Assembly (NCBI GenBank): GCA_030611115.1
Contig: JAUWQK010000096.1
Coordinates: 1-5,940, forward strand
DNA: 5,940 bases
Direction of reading: 5' to 3'
Source: Deltaproteobacteria bacterium
GTDB taxonomy: Bacteria; Desulfobacterota; Desulfobacteria; Desulfobacterales; ETH-SRB1
In this document: one piece after another, positions 1 to 5,808 of the stretch
Position numbering within the stretch: position 1 is the first letter of the stretch
Layout of the letters: the number at the start of each line of letters is the position of its first letter
Program-made: the position numbers and the translations under genes
Notes under the pieces: model-generated
Seen by the model: only the letters and a program-made list of their open reading frames with translations
What the model was told of the DNA's origin: nothing
Databases searched by the model: none

Positions 1-93
1 TTTCACGCATGACACGACACCAGTCATGATTTTCTTGGCCAGATTTCTTCAAAATATCGCCTGCTTATCCAAAAGCAGTGGGTGTATTAATTT

Positions 94-120
94 CTTAACC
101 AAAGACCACTGAGGTTTAAG
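94..120. repeat. Imperfect inverted repeat upstream of the cyclopropane synthase
   Basis: CTTAACC (94-100) and GGTTTAAG (113-120) can pair with one bulged base around a 12-base loop, just before the ribosome binding site. It could be a regulator site or a leader hairpin, but short repeats of this size occur by chance. No clear -35/-10 pair was found in 1-135. Confidence 0.25.
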
Positions 121-125
121 TAGAA

Positions 126-131
126 GGGAGG
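126..131 (+). promoter_or_regulatory. Ribosome binding site of the cyclopropane synthase gene
   Basis: GGGAGG lies four bases before the ATG at 136 and is a strong Shine-Dalgarno match. It supports that start, although the spacing is slightly short. Confidence 0.7.
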
Positions 132-135
132 CGTC

Positions 136-1341
136 ATGAAAAGGGCTTTTAAAGATATTTCGGAAATGATACATCAGACAGATCCAAAAGCCAGTTTTGC
201 CATAGAATTCTGGGATGGTGATTCAAAAACTATCGGGGACAAGCCGAAATTTATTTTAAAGCTTAAATCCTTGAGGGGCGCCAAAAGGATTCTCAGAGAT
301 GGTTATGTCGGCTTTGGAGAATCATATATGAAGGGAGATATAGAAATTGAGAACGATCTGCAGGAGTTTCTTCGTCTTGGTTTTTTAATTAATTTTGATG
401 ATTCACGGCTACCTTCCTGGCAAAAAATACGTTTTTTTATCCTTGCGCTTCTCAACAGCGATACATTAAAAATCGCACCAAAAAATATTTCTTACCATTA
501 TGATAAAGGCAATGAATTTTATTCGCTTTATCTTGATAAGACAATGAGTTACTCCTGTGCATATTATAAAAATGGGAATGATTCTCTGGAAGAAGCGCAA
601 TTGAGCAAATATGAGCATGTATGCCGGAAACTTTTATTGAGTCCTGATGAATCACTGCTTGATATAGGCTGTGGTTGGGGAGGAATGCTCATCTATGCCG
701 CACAGAATTATGGAATAACAGGAGTTGGAAATACGATTTCACAAAATCAATATGAATATGCCGGCAATAAAATAAAGGAATTAGGGCTGGAGGATAAGAT
801 TAAGATCTTATATATGGATTATCGTGAGTTAAGCGGAAAATTTGACAAAATTGTTTCCATTGGGATGTTTGAACATGTAGGGAAAAAATTCATTCCGGTA
901 TTTATTAAAAAAGTATCGAGTTTACTGAAAAAAGGCGGATTAGGCATGCTGCATACTATTGGTAGAGACACCCCATCCCTCTCCGATCCATGGACATTCA
1001 ATTATATCTTTCCCGGCGCATATCTTCCTGTACTTGACGAAATTCTGCGTGAAATGGGGAAAAACGGTTTTTCAATATTGGACGTAGAAAACCTCAGGCT
1101 CCACTATGCAAAAACCCTGGACCAATGGGCGGAAAATTATGAAAATAATGTTGAAAAAGTGAAAAAAATGTTTGATGATACATTCACAAGGCAATGGCGT
1201 CTTTTTTTACATGGTGCCTCAGCAGGATTCAAATATGGCATGTCTCGCCTGTATCAAGTTCTTTTCACAAAAGGATTAAACAATACATTGCCTACAACCA
1301 GAGCACATGTGTATAATAAATGTAACTACTCAGGTGTTTAG
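136..1341 (+). CDS. cfa: Cyclopropane-fatty-acyl-phospholipid synthase
   Basis: SAM-dependent enzyme that adds a methylene group across the cis double bond of unsaturated acyl chains in membrane phospholipids, typically under stress or in stationary phase; it acts at the inner face of the cytoplasmic membrane. The 401-residue protein has the usual family length. An N-terminal lipid-binding region (about 1-115) precedes the methyltransferase fold. The motif HYDKGNEFY (121-129) leads to MSYSCAYY, with Cys141 in the conserved position. The SAM-binding glycine motif is DIGCGWGG (176-183). MFEHVG supplies Glu246, LHTIG supplies His273 and LHYAKTLDQW supplies Tyr324; these match the active-site Cys, Glu, His and Tyr of the E. 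coli enzyme. TRAHVY near residue 388 is the usual C-terminal signature. GGGAGG at 126-131 fixes the ATG start. The last six codons (CNYSGV) and the stop come from the inserted element at 1322-1495; before insertion the protein would have ended NKS-stop. A universal stress gene follows. Confidence 0.95.
   Translation: MKRAFKDISEMIHQTDPKASFAIEFWDGDSKTIGDKPKFILKLKSLRGAKRILRDGYVGFGESYMKGDIEIENDLQEFLRLGFLINFDDSRLPSWQKIRFFILALLNSDTLKIAPKNISYHYDKGNEFYSLYLDKTMSYSCAYYKNGNDSLEEAQLSKYEHVCRKLLLSPDESLLDIGCGWGGMLIYAAQNYGITGVGNTISQNQYEYAGNKIKELGLEDKIKILYMDYRELSGKFDKIVSIGMFEHVGKKFIPVFIKKVSSLLKKGGLGMLHTIGRDTPSLSDPWTFNYIFPGAYLPVLDEILREMGKNGFSILDVENLRLHYAKTLDQWAENYENNVEKVKKMFDDTFTRQWRLFLHGASAGFKYGMSRLYQVLFTKGLNNTLPTTRAHVYNKCNYSGV
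1314..1321. repeat. Left target-site duplication of element A
   Basis: TAATAAAT lies directly outside the left GTAAC end and is repeated identically at 1496-1503. It is inside the cyclopropane synthase reading frame (codons for Tyr-Asn-Lys). Confidence 0.8.
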
Positions 1342-1495
1342 ACTGAAGGCTATAGGCTGAAGGAAACAAATGATTCCTGAGCATTATTCTCTATGTTTAG
1401 GATAAGATTTGCGGCCGCTTTAAGAAAATATTGGCTTCTGGGAGTCTTTTCCCTAAAAGTCTTCAGTCTTCAGCCTAACCAACCTGAGTAGTTAC
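1322..1495. mobile_element. MITE-like non-autonomous element with IS66-type ends (copy A)
   Basis: This 174-bp element has no coding capacity of its own. Its ends are inverted repeats: the outer 14 bases GTAACTACTCAGGT (1322-1335) match the complement of 1482-1495 perfectly. The similarity then continues inward to about 30 bases, with one gap and three mismatches, through CTGAAG-containing sequence. The element is bounded by a perfect 8-bp direct repeat, TAATAAAT. GTAA termini, 20-30-bp inverted repeats and 8-bp duplications are known for the IS66 family, so it was probably mobilised in trans by an IS66-type transposase (inference). It overlaps the last codons of the cyclopropane synthase and separates that gene from the universal stress gene. 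Confidence 0.8.
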
Positions 1496-1503
1496 TAATA
1501 AAT
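1496..1503. repeat. Right target-site duplication of element A
   Basis: TAATAAAT lies directly outside the right GTTAC end and matches 1314-1321 exactly. Joining the two copies restores a reading frame that stops at TAA 1506-1508. Confidence 0.8.
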
Positions 1504-1520
1504 CATAACATCCAGACTTC

Positions 1521-1527
1521 AGGAGGT
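1521..1527 (+). promoter_or_regulatory. Ribosome binding site of the single-domain universal stress gene
   Basis: AGGAGGT is a full Shine-Dalgarno sequence four bases before the ATG at 1532. It lies outside the inserted element, so it predates the insertion. Confidence 0.75.
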
Positions 1528-1531
1528 CACC

Positions 1532-1978
1532 ATGAATATAAAAAAAATAGCCTGTTGTATAGATTTTTCAGAAAATGCCGAAGATGCATTTATAGCGGCC
1601 CTCGATCTGGCTGAAAAATATAAAGCCGAACTTTTTGTAATTCATGTATCGCCGCCTGTCATAAGTTATCAAGCAACAGATACGGAATGGATGATGCCTT
1701 ACGAACCGGAAGGACCTTTGATTTTAGAATTAGAAAAACGAATGGATAAAGAGTATGGGGCCAAAATAAGTAAACATACTGATTATAAGCTTGTTGTACT
1801 TAGCGGACATATTTCAACAGAAATATTAACATACTTGAAAGAAGAAAATATCGATCTTGTTGTGATGGGCTCTTATGGACTATCGGGAATGGGACTCGTA
1901 TTCTTCGGTAGTGTGGCCAAGAGAGTGGCCGGTAAATCCCCGTGCTCTGTACTGATAGTACGTAAACAAAAAGAATAG
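1532..1978 (+). CDS. Universal stress protein, single UspA domain
   Basis: Small cytoplasmic protein of the UspA superfamily, which supports survival under growth arrest and stress; the exact target of this one is unknown. The 148 residues form one complete Usp domain of normal length. The first beta strand is IKKIACCIDFSENA, with Asp11 at the usual nucleotide-contacting position. The C-terminal ATP-binding motif G-2x-G-9x-G-S is intact: Gly113, Gly116, Gly126 and Ser127 in GSYGLSGMGLVFFGS. It is therefore predicted to be an ATP-binding member, of the type represented by MJ0577. The start is set by AGGAGGT at 1521. It was probably co-transcribed with the cyclopropane synthase before element A inserted, and may be still, since no terminator is evident between them. 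An unknown secreted-protein gene follows after about 40 bases. Confidence 0.92.
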   Translation: MNIKKIACCIDFSENAEDAFIAALDLAEKYKAELFVIHVSPPVISYQATDTEWMMPYEPEGPLILELEKRMDKEYGAKISKHTDYKLVVLSGHISTEILTYLKEENIDLVVMGSYGLSGMGLVFFGSVAKRVAGKSPCSVLIVRKQKE

Positions 1979-1989
1979 CCGTTCACGGC

Positions 1990-2010
1990 TTGAAACTTGA
2001 AACTGGAAAG
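1990..2010 (+). repeat. Short tandem heptamer repeat TTGAAAC
   Basis: TTGAAAC occurs twice in a row (1990-1996, 1997-2003), followed by the related TGGAAAG (2004-2010). It lies between the stress gene and the unknown secreted-protein gene. Short GAAACTTGAAACT-like runs look like intergenic filler repeats, which argues against translation starting inside it at 1997. Confidence 0.5.
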
Positions 2011-2017
2011 TAGAAAT

Positions 2018-3214
2018 TTGGGAAAGATTAAAAAAATTCTATCCACTGCTGTGGTCTTAACGGTGTTTCTTTTTTCTTCAACCTGTTTGGCAGCCGGCTC
2101 TGATCTAAAGGAAGCAAAAATTCCTGATTCCCTGCATTCCGGGCTGGAATATCTTTTATCCTTAACTTCCAGGGATAAAAACGAACCTGTTGATCTTAAA
2201 CTTATTCAAAAAGTGCTGGATTTTGTCGTTTCTCCCAAAAACAGCTCCTCCCTTTATTATACAGACAAATTGTTCGGCTCGCCTTCCGCTTATTATGAAT
2301 TTGATATTAACAGAGATCTGAAACACATTCTCCAGTATGCATACAATCCTGATATTCCTTCATTTGCTTTTATGCCTTCTTCGGTCCGACTTTCCTACTG
2401 GGCTGAAGTAAACGGGCAAAATCGAGACCTGCCTAAATTGTGGACACATATTTCAAATTCTGATTGTCCAATAGTGGTTAAAGGGGTTGAACATATAGAA
2501 ATAACTCCGGATCAATTTACAGGTGCTTACTATCGTTATGATATAGATAAGGCTTTGATTCTTTGCAAGTATCGCGGCCGAAATCTATTAATCTCGATTT
2601 CCAAACAAAAAGACAAGTCCGATGTGGGCAGAAAAGGCATTGTGCTGGGCTCAGATGACAACTGGGACTATCTTTATTCGGGCCGAAGAGGTCTTTCAAA
2701 GCCGGGTCTTGGTTGGGTCAGCTCCTATATGTACAATTCCATTGGCATAAGCTTCCTGTACGAGGTTGACTCAAAAAAACCCGTTATAAGATACGGGGCA
2801 TTTAAATGGCTCAGGGCTGGATGGGCTGACGTGAATGTAGTGAAAAATAAGCACATTCATAAAGGCCTGATTCGCTACGCAAAGGATTTAAAGATGATTT
2901 TGGAGCACCCTTTACTGCCTGAAGCTTCAGAACTTGCAAAATTATTTTCTGATTTTGAAAATTATCCCCCCGAAGATATGAGAGAAAAGGTTAAAAGTCA
3001 TTTAACCGCTCTGAAAGACAGATATAATGGAAACAAATTATCATCCGGTAAAAACTTCCCTAAAAATTTAAATATCAGAAAATATTTAAATAAAATGACA
3101 AATAAGGAAATGTACGCGCTTCTTGTTGTGGAATACATGAAATCCATACTTGGAAAAAATCAGTATTTAGGTAATACATTACTTTTCAGCAAGAGGCAGC
3201 TTGATATGCCGTAG
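2018..3214 (+). CDS. Secreted or periplasmic protein of unknown function
   Basis: I do not recognise a family. A TTG start at 2018 gives 398 residues. It is preceded by a weak ribosome site, GGAAAG (2005-2010), and yields a textbook signal peptide: basic GKIKK, a hydrophobic core STAVVLTVFLF, then SSTCLA with likely cleavage before AGSD (about residue 25/26). An in-frame TTG at 1997 would add seven residues but has no ribosome site and lies in a heptamer repeat. The mature part is soluble, with no further membrane segment. Its middle is rich in aromatic residues and Gly (SAYYEFDIN, GAYYRYDI, DDNWDYLYSGRR, GLGWVSSYMYN, FKWLRAGWADV); the C-terminal third is helical and lysine-rich. The cysteine of SSTC does not fit a lipobox. 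No catalytic motif is obvious. It may form a unit with the upstream stress gene. Translation as a real protein is likely given its length and codon pattern. Confidence 0.75.
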   Translation: MGKIKKILSTAVVLTVFLFSSTCLAAGSDLKEAKIPDSLHSGLEYLLSLTSRDKNEPVDLKLIQKVLDFVVSPKNSSSLYYTDKLFGSPSAYYEFDINRDLKHILQYAYNPDIPSFAFMPSSVRLSYWAEVNGQNRDLPKLWTHISNSDCPIVVKGVEHIEITPDQFTGAYYRYDIDKALILCKYRGRNLLISISKQKDKSDVGRKGIVLGSDDNWDYLYSGRRGLSKPGLGWVSSYMYNSIGISFLYEVDSKKPVIRYGAFKWLRAGWADVNVVKNKHIHKGLIRYAKDLKMILEHPLLPEASELAKLFSDFENYPPEDMREKVKSHLTALKDRYNGNKLSSGKNFPKNLNIRKYLNKMTNKEMYALLVVEYMKSILGKNQYLGNTLLFSKRQLDMP

Positions 3215-3231
3215 CCTCCAGTATCAACATC

Positions 3232-4173
3232 CTACCGGACAACCCAAACCGTAAAACCGACAGCATGCTGAATAACTTTTCTTGTAACGCTTCCGATAAA
3301 AAACTCCTTAACCCTGGAAACGCCTCGGCGTCCGAGAATAATGGTTCCAAAATTATCGGCTTTAGCCGCTTTGAGGATATCATCTGCAACAGAGCGACTG
3401 CCGTCAATTATCTTTATGTCTATATTATCCGCAGCCAGCCCATGCTTCAAAAGCATTTCCTTTGCCTTTGTCATGTGTGGAACAATTTCCTCTTCAGCCT
3501 TCTTTTGCCATATTTCCTCAAGTCCAGGTGCATTTTCCAGAACTTCCAAAGGCACAAAGCGTCTTATATGGCTTTTTGTGTAAAAAAGAGTTACATGGCA
3601 TTCAGTTCCGGAAAGCATAGCACCTGCATGGGCGACGGCACGCAGAGCATTTTCAGAGCTATCCAAACCCACAAGAACCTTTCTTGAATTTACAGGGCCA
3701 CCCATAATCCATACAGGATAATCCTCACAGTATTCTAAAAGTTTGCTCGATATTTCTCCCATGAAAAAATCCTTCAATCCGGTCCTTCCATGCCGGCTCA
3801 AAAGAATTGCATCCACTTTGTTATTATCTGCCGTTTGAGCAATACCCAGAGCAATGCTTATGTCCTTATGCTTTGATATTGTAGTGATTTTATCTTTATC
3901 AAAACCTTTTTTAATAATTGCCGACCTGGCATCAGTTAATATCTTTTCCGCCATTTCTACATTGCTTTCCTCTACAGCCCTCAACCCATCCCAGTACACC
4001 TGACTCATAGCATAATCTTCAGTAAGAATTGGAGGCAGGGCCGGTAGAGCATAAAAAAACAAGACTTCAACATTATGATCCCGGCTATACATCAGTTCCA
4101 GGTAATCCAGAGCTCTGAGAGAATTCTCAGAACCATCTATGGGTACCATAATCTTTTTGGGTAAATCTTTCAT
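3232..4173 (-). CDS. Universal stress protein with two tandem UspA domains
   Basis: Cytoplasmic stress protein of 313 residues made of two UspA domains in one chain, the usual UspE-like length. Domain 1 (about 5-158) starts KKIMVPIDGSENS; domain 2 (about 164-313) starts RKVLVGLDSSENA. The nucleotide motif of domain 2 is canonical, G-2x-G-9x-G-S (Gly281, Gly284, Gly294, Ser295 in GRRGVSRVKEFFIGS). In domain 1 the aligned positions are Ser126, Gly129, Gly139 and Glu140 (SRHGRTGLKDFFMGE), so the first glycine and the final Ser/Thr are missing and ATP binding there is doubtful. The ATG at 4173 is chosen because GGAG stands six bases upstream. A TTG at 4215 and an ATG at 4185 are in frame but less well placed. 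It converges on the secreted-protein gene with 17 bases between the stops, and no clear terminator in that gap. Confidence 0.92.
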   Translation of the reverse strand: MKDLPKKIMVPIDGSENSLRALDYLELMYSRDHNVEVLFFYALPALPPILTEDYAMSQVYWDGLRAVEESNVEMAEKILTDARSAIIKKGFDKDKITTISKHKDISIALGIAQTADNNKVDAILLSRHGRTGLKDFFMGEISSKLLEYCEDYPVWIMGGPVNSRKVLVGLDSSENALRAVAHAGAMLSGTECHVTLFYTKSHIRRFVPLEVLENAPGLEEIWQKKAEEEIVPHMTKAKEMLLKHGLAADNIDIKIIDGSRSVADDILKAAKADNFGTIILGRRGVSRVKEFFIGSVTRKVIQHAVGFTVWVVR

Positions 4174-4179
4174 GATATA

Positions 4180-4183
4180 CTCC
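4180..4183 (-). promoter_or_regulatory. Ribosome binding site deciding the tandem Usp start
   Basis: On the minus strand GGAG is followed by TATATC and then ATG (4173). This spacing is ideal, and it argues for this start over the longer in-frame alternatives, which would add 4 or 14 residues with poor sites. Confidence 0.6.
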
Positions 4184-4279
4184 ATTTGACCTATAATTTT
4201 TTGCCCTGATATCAATCGACATAAAATAGCTTCGGCAGTTCATGTTGTAGCTGCTTTGACCTTGCCATGATAAATTTAT

Positions 4280-4306
4280 ATTGTATCAGGATCAGGGAAA
4301 AGGCAA
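4280..4306 (-). promoter_or_regulatory. Possible promoter of the tandem Usp gene (proximal)
   Basis: Minus-strand TTGCCT (4306-4301) and TACAAT (4285-4280) are separated by 15 bases, shorter than the optimal 17. Transcription would start about 100 bases before the gene. This is a pattern match only. Confidence 0.25.
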
Positions 4307-4373
4307 TCAGATCTCAGAATTCTCGCAACTTTTCGGCCAAAAGAGTCAGGGGGCTCTTAACTATTACCAAGTT

Positions 4374-4403
4374 ATTATAGGGTGTTATGAAATTATTTGG
4401 TAA
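4374..4403 (-). promoter_or_regulatory. Possible promoter spanning the edge of element B
   Basis: On the minus strand a perfect TATAAT (4379-4374) lies 18 bases after TTACCA (4403-4398), a 4/6 match to the -35 consensus. The -35 is made of the last four bases of the inserted element plus two bases of its target duplication. It would direct transcription towards the tandem Usp gene with a leader of nearly 200 bases. This is a pattern match only. Confidence 0.3.
4392..4399. repeat. Left target-site duplication of element B
   Basis: ATTATTTG lies directly outside the left GTAAC end and is identical to 4544-4551. Confidence 0.85.
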
Positions 4404-4543
4404 CTTCTCAATAAGTTCTGGCACCAAACGTCATTCCCGTGAAAACGGGAATCCAGAAAATCCGAAAAAGCACTGGATTCCCGCCTTCGCGAGAATGACG
4501 ATAAAAATTTTTAAAAAGTTGCCAGAAGTTATTGAGAAGTTAC
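4400..4543. mobile_element. MITE-like non-autonomous element with IS66-type ends (copy B)
   Basis: This 144-bp element has 24-bp terminal inverted repeats (4400-4423 and 4520-4543) that match at 23 of 24 positions. They start GTAACTTCTCAATAA and end in CTGGCA. The single mismatch is at 4415/4528. A perfect 8-bp direct repeat, ATTATTTG, flanks it on both sides. Inside lies a large nested palindrome (4429-4500), so nearly the whole element can fold into one long hairpin. The first 11 bases of its end (GTAACTTCTCA) differ at only one base from element A (GTAACTACTCA). GTAA ends with an 8-bp duplication fit the IS66 family; mobilisation in trans is an inference. There is no coding capacity. Confidence 0.85.
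4429..4500. repeat. Nested palindromic repeat of the CGTCATTCCCG type
   Basis: Two 28-base arms (4429-4456 and 4473-4500) are inverted copies matching at 24 of 28 positions, with a 16-base spacer. Each arm is itself a hairpin: the left is ATTCCCGT-GAAA-ACGGGAAT, a perfect 8-bp stem with a GNRA-type loop; the right has one mismatch around CTTC. Sequences of this type (CGTCATTCCCGcgaaagCGGGAATCCAG) are very widespread intergenic repeats in proteobacteria. Here it forms the core of element B. Confidence 0.85.
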
Positions 4544-4551
4544 ATTATTTG
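4544..4551. repeat. Right target-site duplication of element B
   Basis: ATTATTTG lies directly outside the right GTTAC end and is identical to 4392-4399. Confidence 0.85.
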
Positions 4552-4581
4552 GGTAGGATATTATCAGTAAACTCCCTAATT

Positions 4582-5808
4582 TCAGACAAATGATGCCGGG
4601 TTTGTTTCTTTTAACCGGTGATTGATATCTTTGCCGATACTTTGGGCATCCTTTTCCGGCACATTACATACTGTGAAAACCGTACTCCACTCCGAAACAG
4701 CCTCATGAACTTTCCTGATCACTTCCACAGTCTGTTGTCGTCGTTTTAAACCGAAATGCCTGGCCTCCTGCAGGAGTGTTTCAAGATCAGACGGCCTGTT
4801 ATTAAGCCCGATGCGCAGCACGTGTTCCTTGTTAAAACCGATGTTCGGCACCAGGTCGAATGCAGGGCTCAGTTTCCAGCCTTCATCATTGTGTAGCATA
4901 AGGAAATTTTTCAGGTGGTCATCGGTATTGCCGATCATCACGTTGAAAACCATCTGCCTGTAAAGCCTCTGGATGTCCTGCCCCGGTTGCGTGGAAACAT
5001 GCCTGATTACCTCTGCCATGTCCCGGTAGCCGGCATAGTAATATCCGTCTGCCTTGAGCAGTGACTGCATGCTGACCAAGTGATTGCGACCACCGGCTTC
5101 GTTGATATCGAATCGTTTTACCAACAGGCATTTTCTGGAGCCCAACGCTAAAAGCCTGCTATCAGCGGTTTCAATACCTGCCCTGCTGCCTAACTCCATA
5201 GCGGCGGCTTCCAGGCTGACAACGTCCAGTTGATCCCCGGCACTGGCAAACTTTGCCAGGTATGCGCCGTTTTCATCCTTGACAAGTGCCTTGGGCCTGG
5301 CTCCGCCTGGTGAACTGCCTGCCTGGAACAACAGGGAAAGTTCATCGTCGTCCACAGCTTTGTTCTGCTCAAATTTTTCCGCCAGCAGCGCCAGTTCCCG
5401 CAGGTGATGAAGAGGAACCCCGGTCGTTTTCAAGTCGGGCCGGCCTTCCTCCACGTAGCTCAAAGCCCCCAACCCCTGGTTTCCTGACAAGCGTAACAAC
5501 TGTGGGATACGTTGGTCTTTGCGGCCCAGCTTGTAGCGGCGGACCAGGAGCTTCCGGCCCCAATCGTCCGGAAGACTATCTTCAAAAACGCCATGGACTC
5601 CGGCATGAGGCCGATCCGCATCAAAGACATCCGCAGACAGCGGTAAATGCAGCGAGTCAAGCGGGAAGGCTTTCGGATTCTCCAGATATTCAGGAGTATA
5701 GCGAAATTGTCCCTCAAGCGCTCCCCTGGCATCAGGCTCGTCGATAGCCAGTTCTCCGGCCTTGACAACCTCCGCTACAGGCAGAGTCAACCATACCGTG
5801 AGCATCAT
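4582..5808 (-). CDS. hipA: HipA-like serine/threonine kinase toxin
   Basis: Toxin of a HipBA-type type II toxin-antitoxin pair. E. coli HipA phosphorylates glutamyl-tRNA synthetase and halts growth; the target here is unproven. The 408 residues cover the whole family: an N-terminal HipA_N1-like subdomain (about 1-105, with GVFEDSLPDDWGRKLL at 73-88), then the kinase domain. Visible kinase features are the phosphate-binding/ejection loop GSSPGGARPK (164-173), where Ser166 aligns by motif with the autophosphorylated Ser150 of E. coli HipA; Lys186 in YLAKF; Glu200 in SLEAAAMELG; the catalytic loop GNTDDHLKN (293-301) with Asp296 and Asn301; and Asp318 in AFDLVP for metal binding. It is expected to be an active kinase. 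The ATG at 5808 overlaps the upstream stop as ATGA, indicating translational coupling; a second ATG follows at 5805. Base composition is much richer in GC than the genes to its left, a sign of transfer. Confidence 0.93.
   Translation of the reverse strand: MMLTVWLTLPVAEVVKAGELAIDEPDARGALEGQFRYTPEYLENPKAFPLDSLHLPLSADVFDADRPHAGVHGVFEDSLPDDWGRKLLVRRYKLGRKDQRIPQLLRLSGNQGLGALSYVEEGRPDLKTTGVPLHHLRELALLAEKFEQNKAVDDDELSLLFQAGSSPGGARPKALVKDENGAYLAKFASAGDQLDVVSLEAAAMELGSRAGIETADSRLLALGSRKCLLVKRFDINEAGGRNHLVSMQSLLKADGYYYAGYRDMAEVIRHVSTQPGQDIQRLYRQMVFNVMIGNTDDHLKNFLMLHNDEGWKLSPAFDLVPNIGFNKEHVLRIGLNNRPSDLETLLQEARHFGLKRRQQTVEVIRKVHEAVSEWSTVFTVCNVPEKDAQSIGKDINHRLKETNPASFV

Larger units (their letters stand above)
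4174..4581. other. Intergenic region between the tandem Usp gene and the hipA-like gene
   Basis: No believable gene lies here. Bases 4174-4391 form the AT-rich upstream region of the tandem Usp gene, with two candidate promoters. Bases 4392-4551 are the small mobile element B with its target duplications. The last 30 bases before the hipA-like stop show nothing recognisable, and no intrinsic terminator with a T-run is visible for the hipA-like gene. Confidence 0.7.

Noticed and set aside
8..28. Inverted repeat CATGAC...GTCATG as an operator.
   Set aside because: Six-bp arms with a nine-base gap are too weak, and it lies more than 100 bases from the gene start.
61..78. Hairpin CTGCTT-loop-AAGCAG as a terminator of an upstream gene.
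   Set aside because: The stem is only six bp and is followed by GTGGGTG rather than a T-run.
2..112. Plus-strand open frame at the left edge, possible C-terminus of an upstream gene.
   Set aside because: It has only 36 codons before the stop, no recognisable motif, and AT-rich intergenic character; it could be chance.
2075..2100. Lipoprotein signal in the unknown secreted protein (SSTC).
   Set aside because: The residues before the cysteine do not fit the L-[AS]-[GA]-C pattern; cleavage after CLA by signal peptidase I is more likely.
3265..3687. A 140-residue plus-strand frame opposite the tandem Usp gene.
   Set aside because: It is antisense to the second Usp domain, has irregular composition and no motif of its own.
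4429..4500. CRISPR-like repeat and spacer.
   Set aside because: There are only two arms, in inverted and not direct orientation, with a 16-base centre; this is a palindromic repeat inside a mobile element.
4387..4593. A 68-residue plus-strand reading frame containing RHSRENGNPE and WIPAFARMT.
   Set aside because: It is a translation of the palindromic repeat inside element B. Such frames recur wherever this repeat is present and have no ribosome site or conserved protein.
5286..5747. A 153-residue plus-strand frame opposite the hipA-like gene.
   Set aside because: It lies wholly antisense to a well-supported kinase gene in GC-rich DNA, where long shadow frames are expected; no domain or ribosome site was seen.
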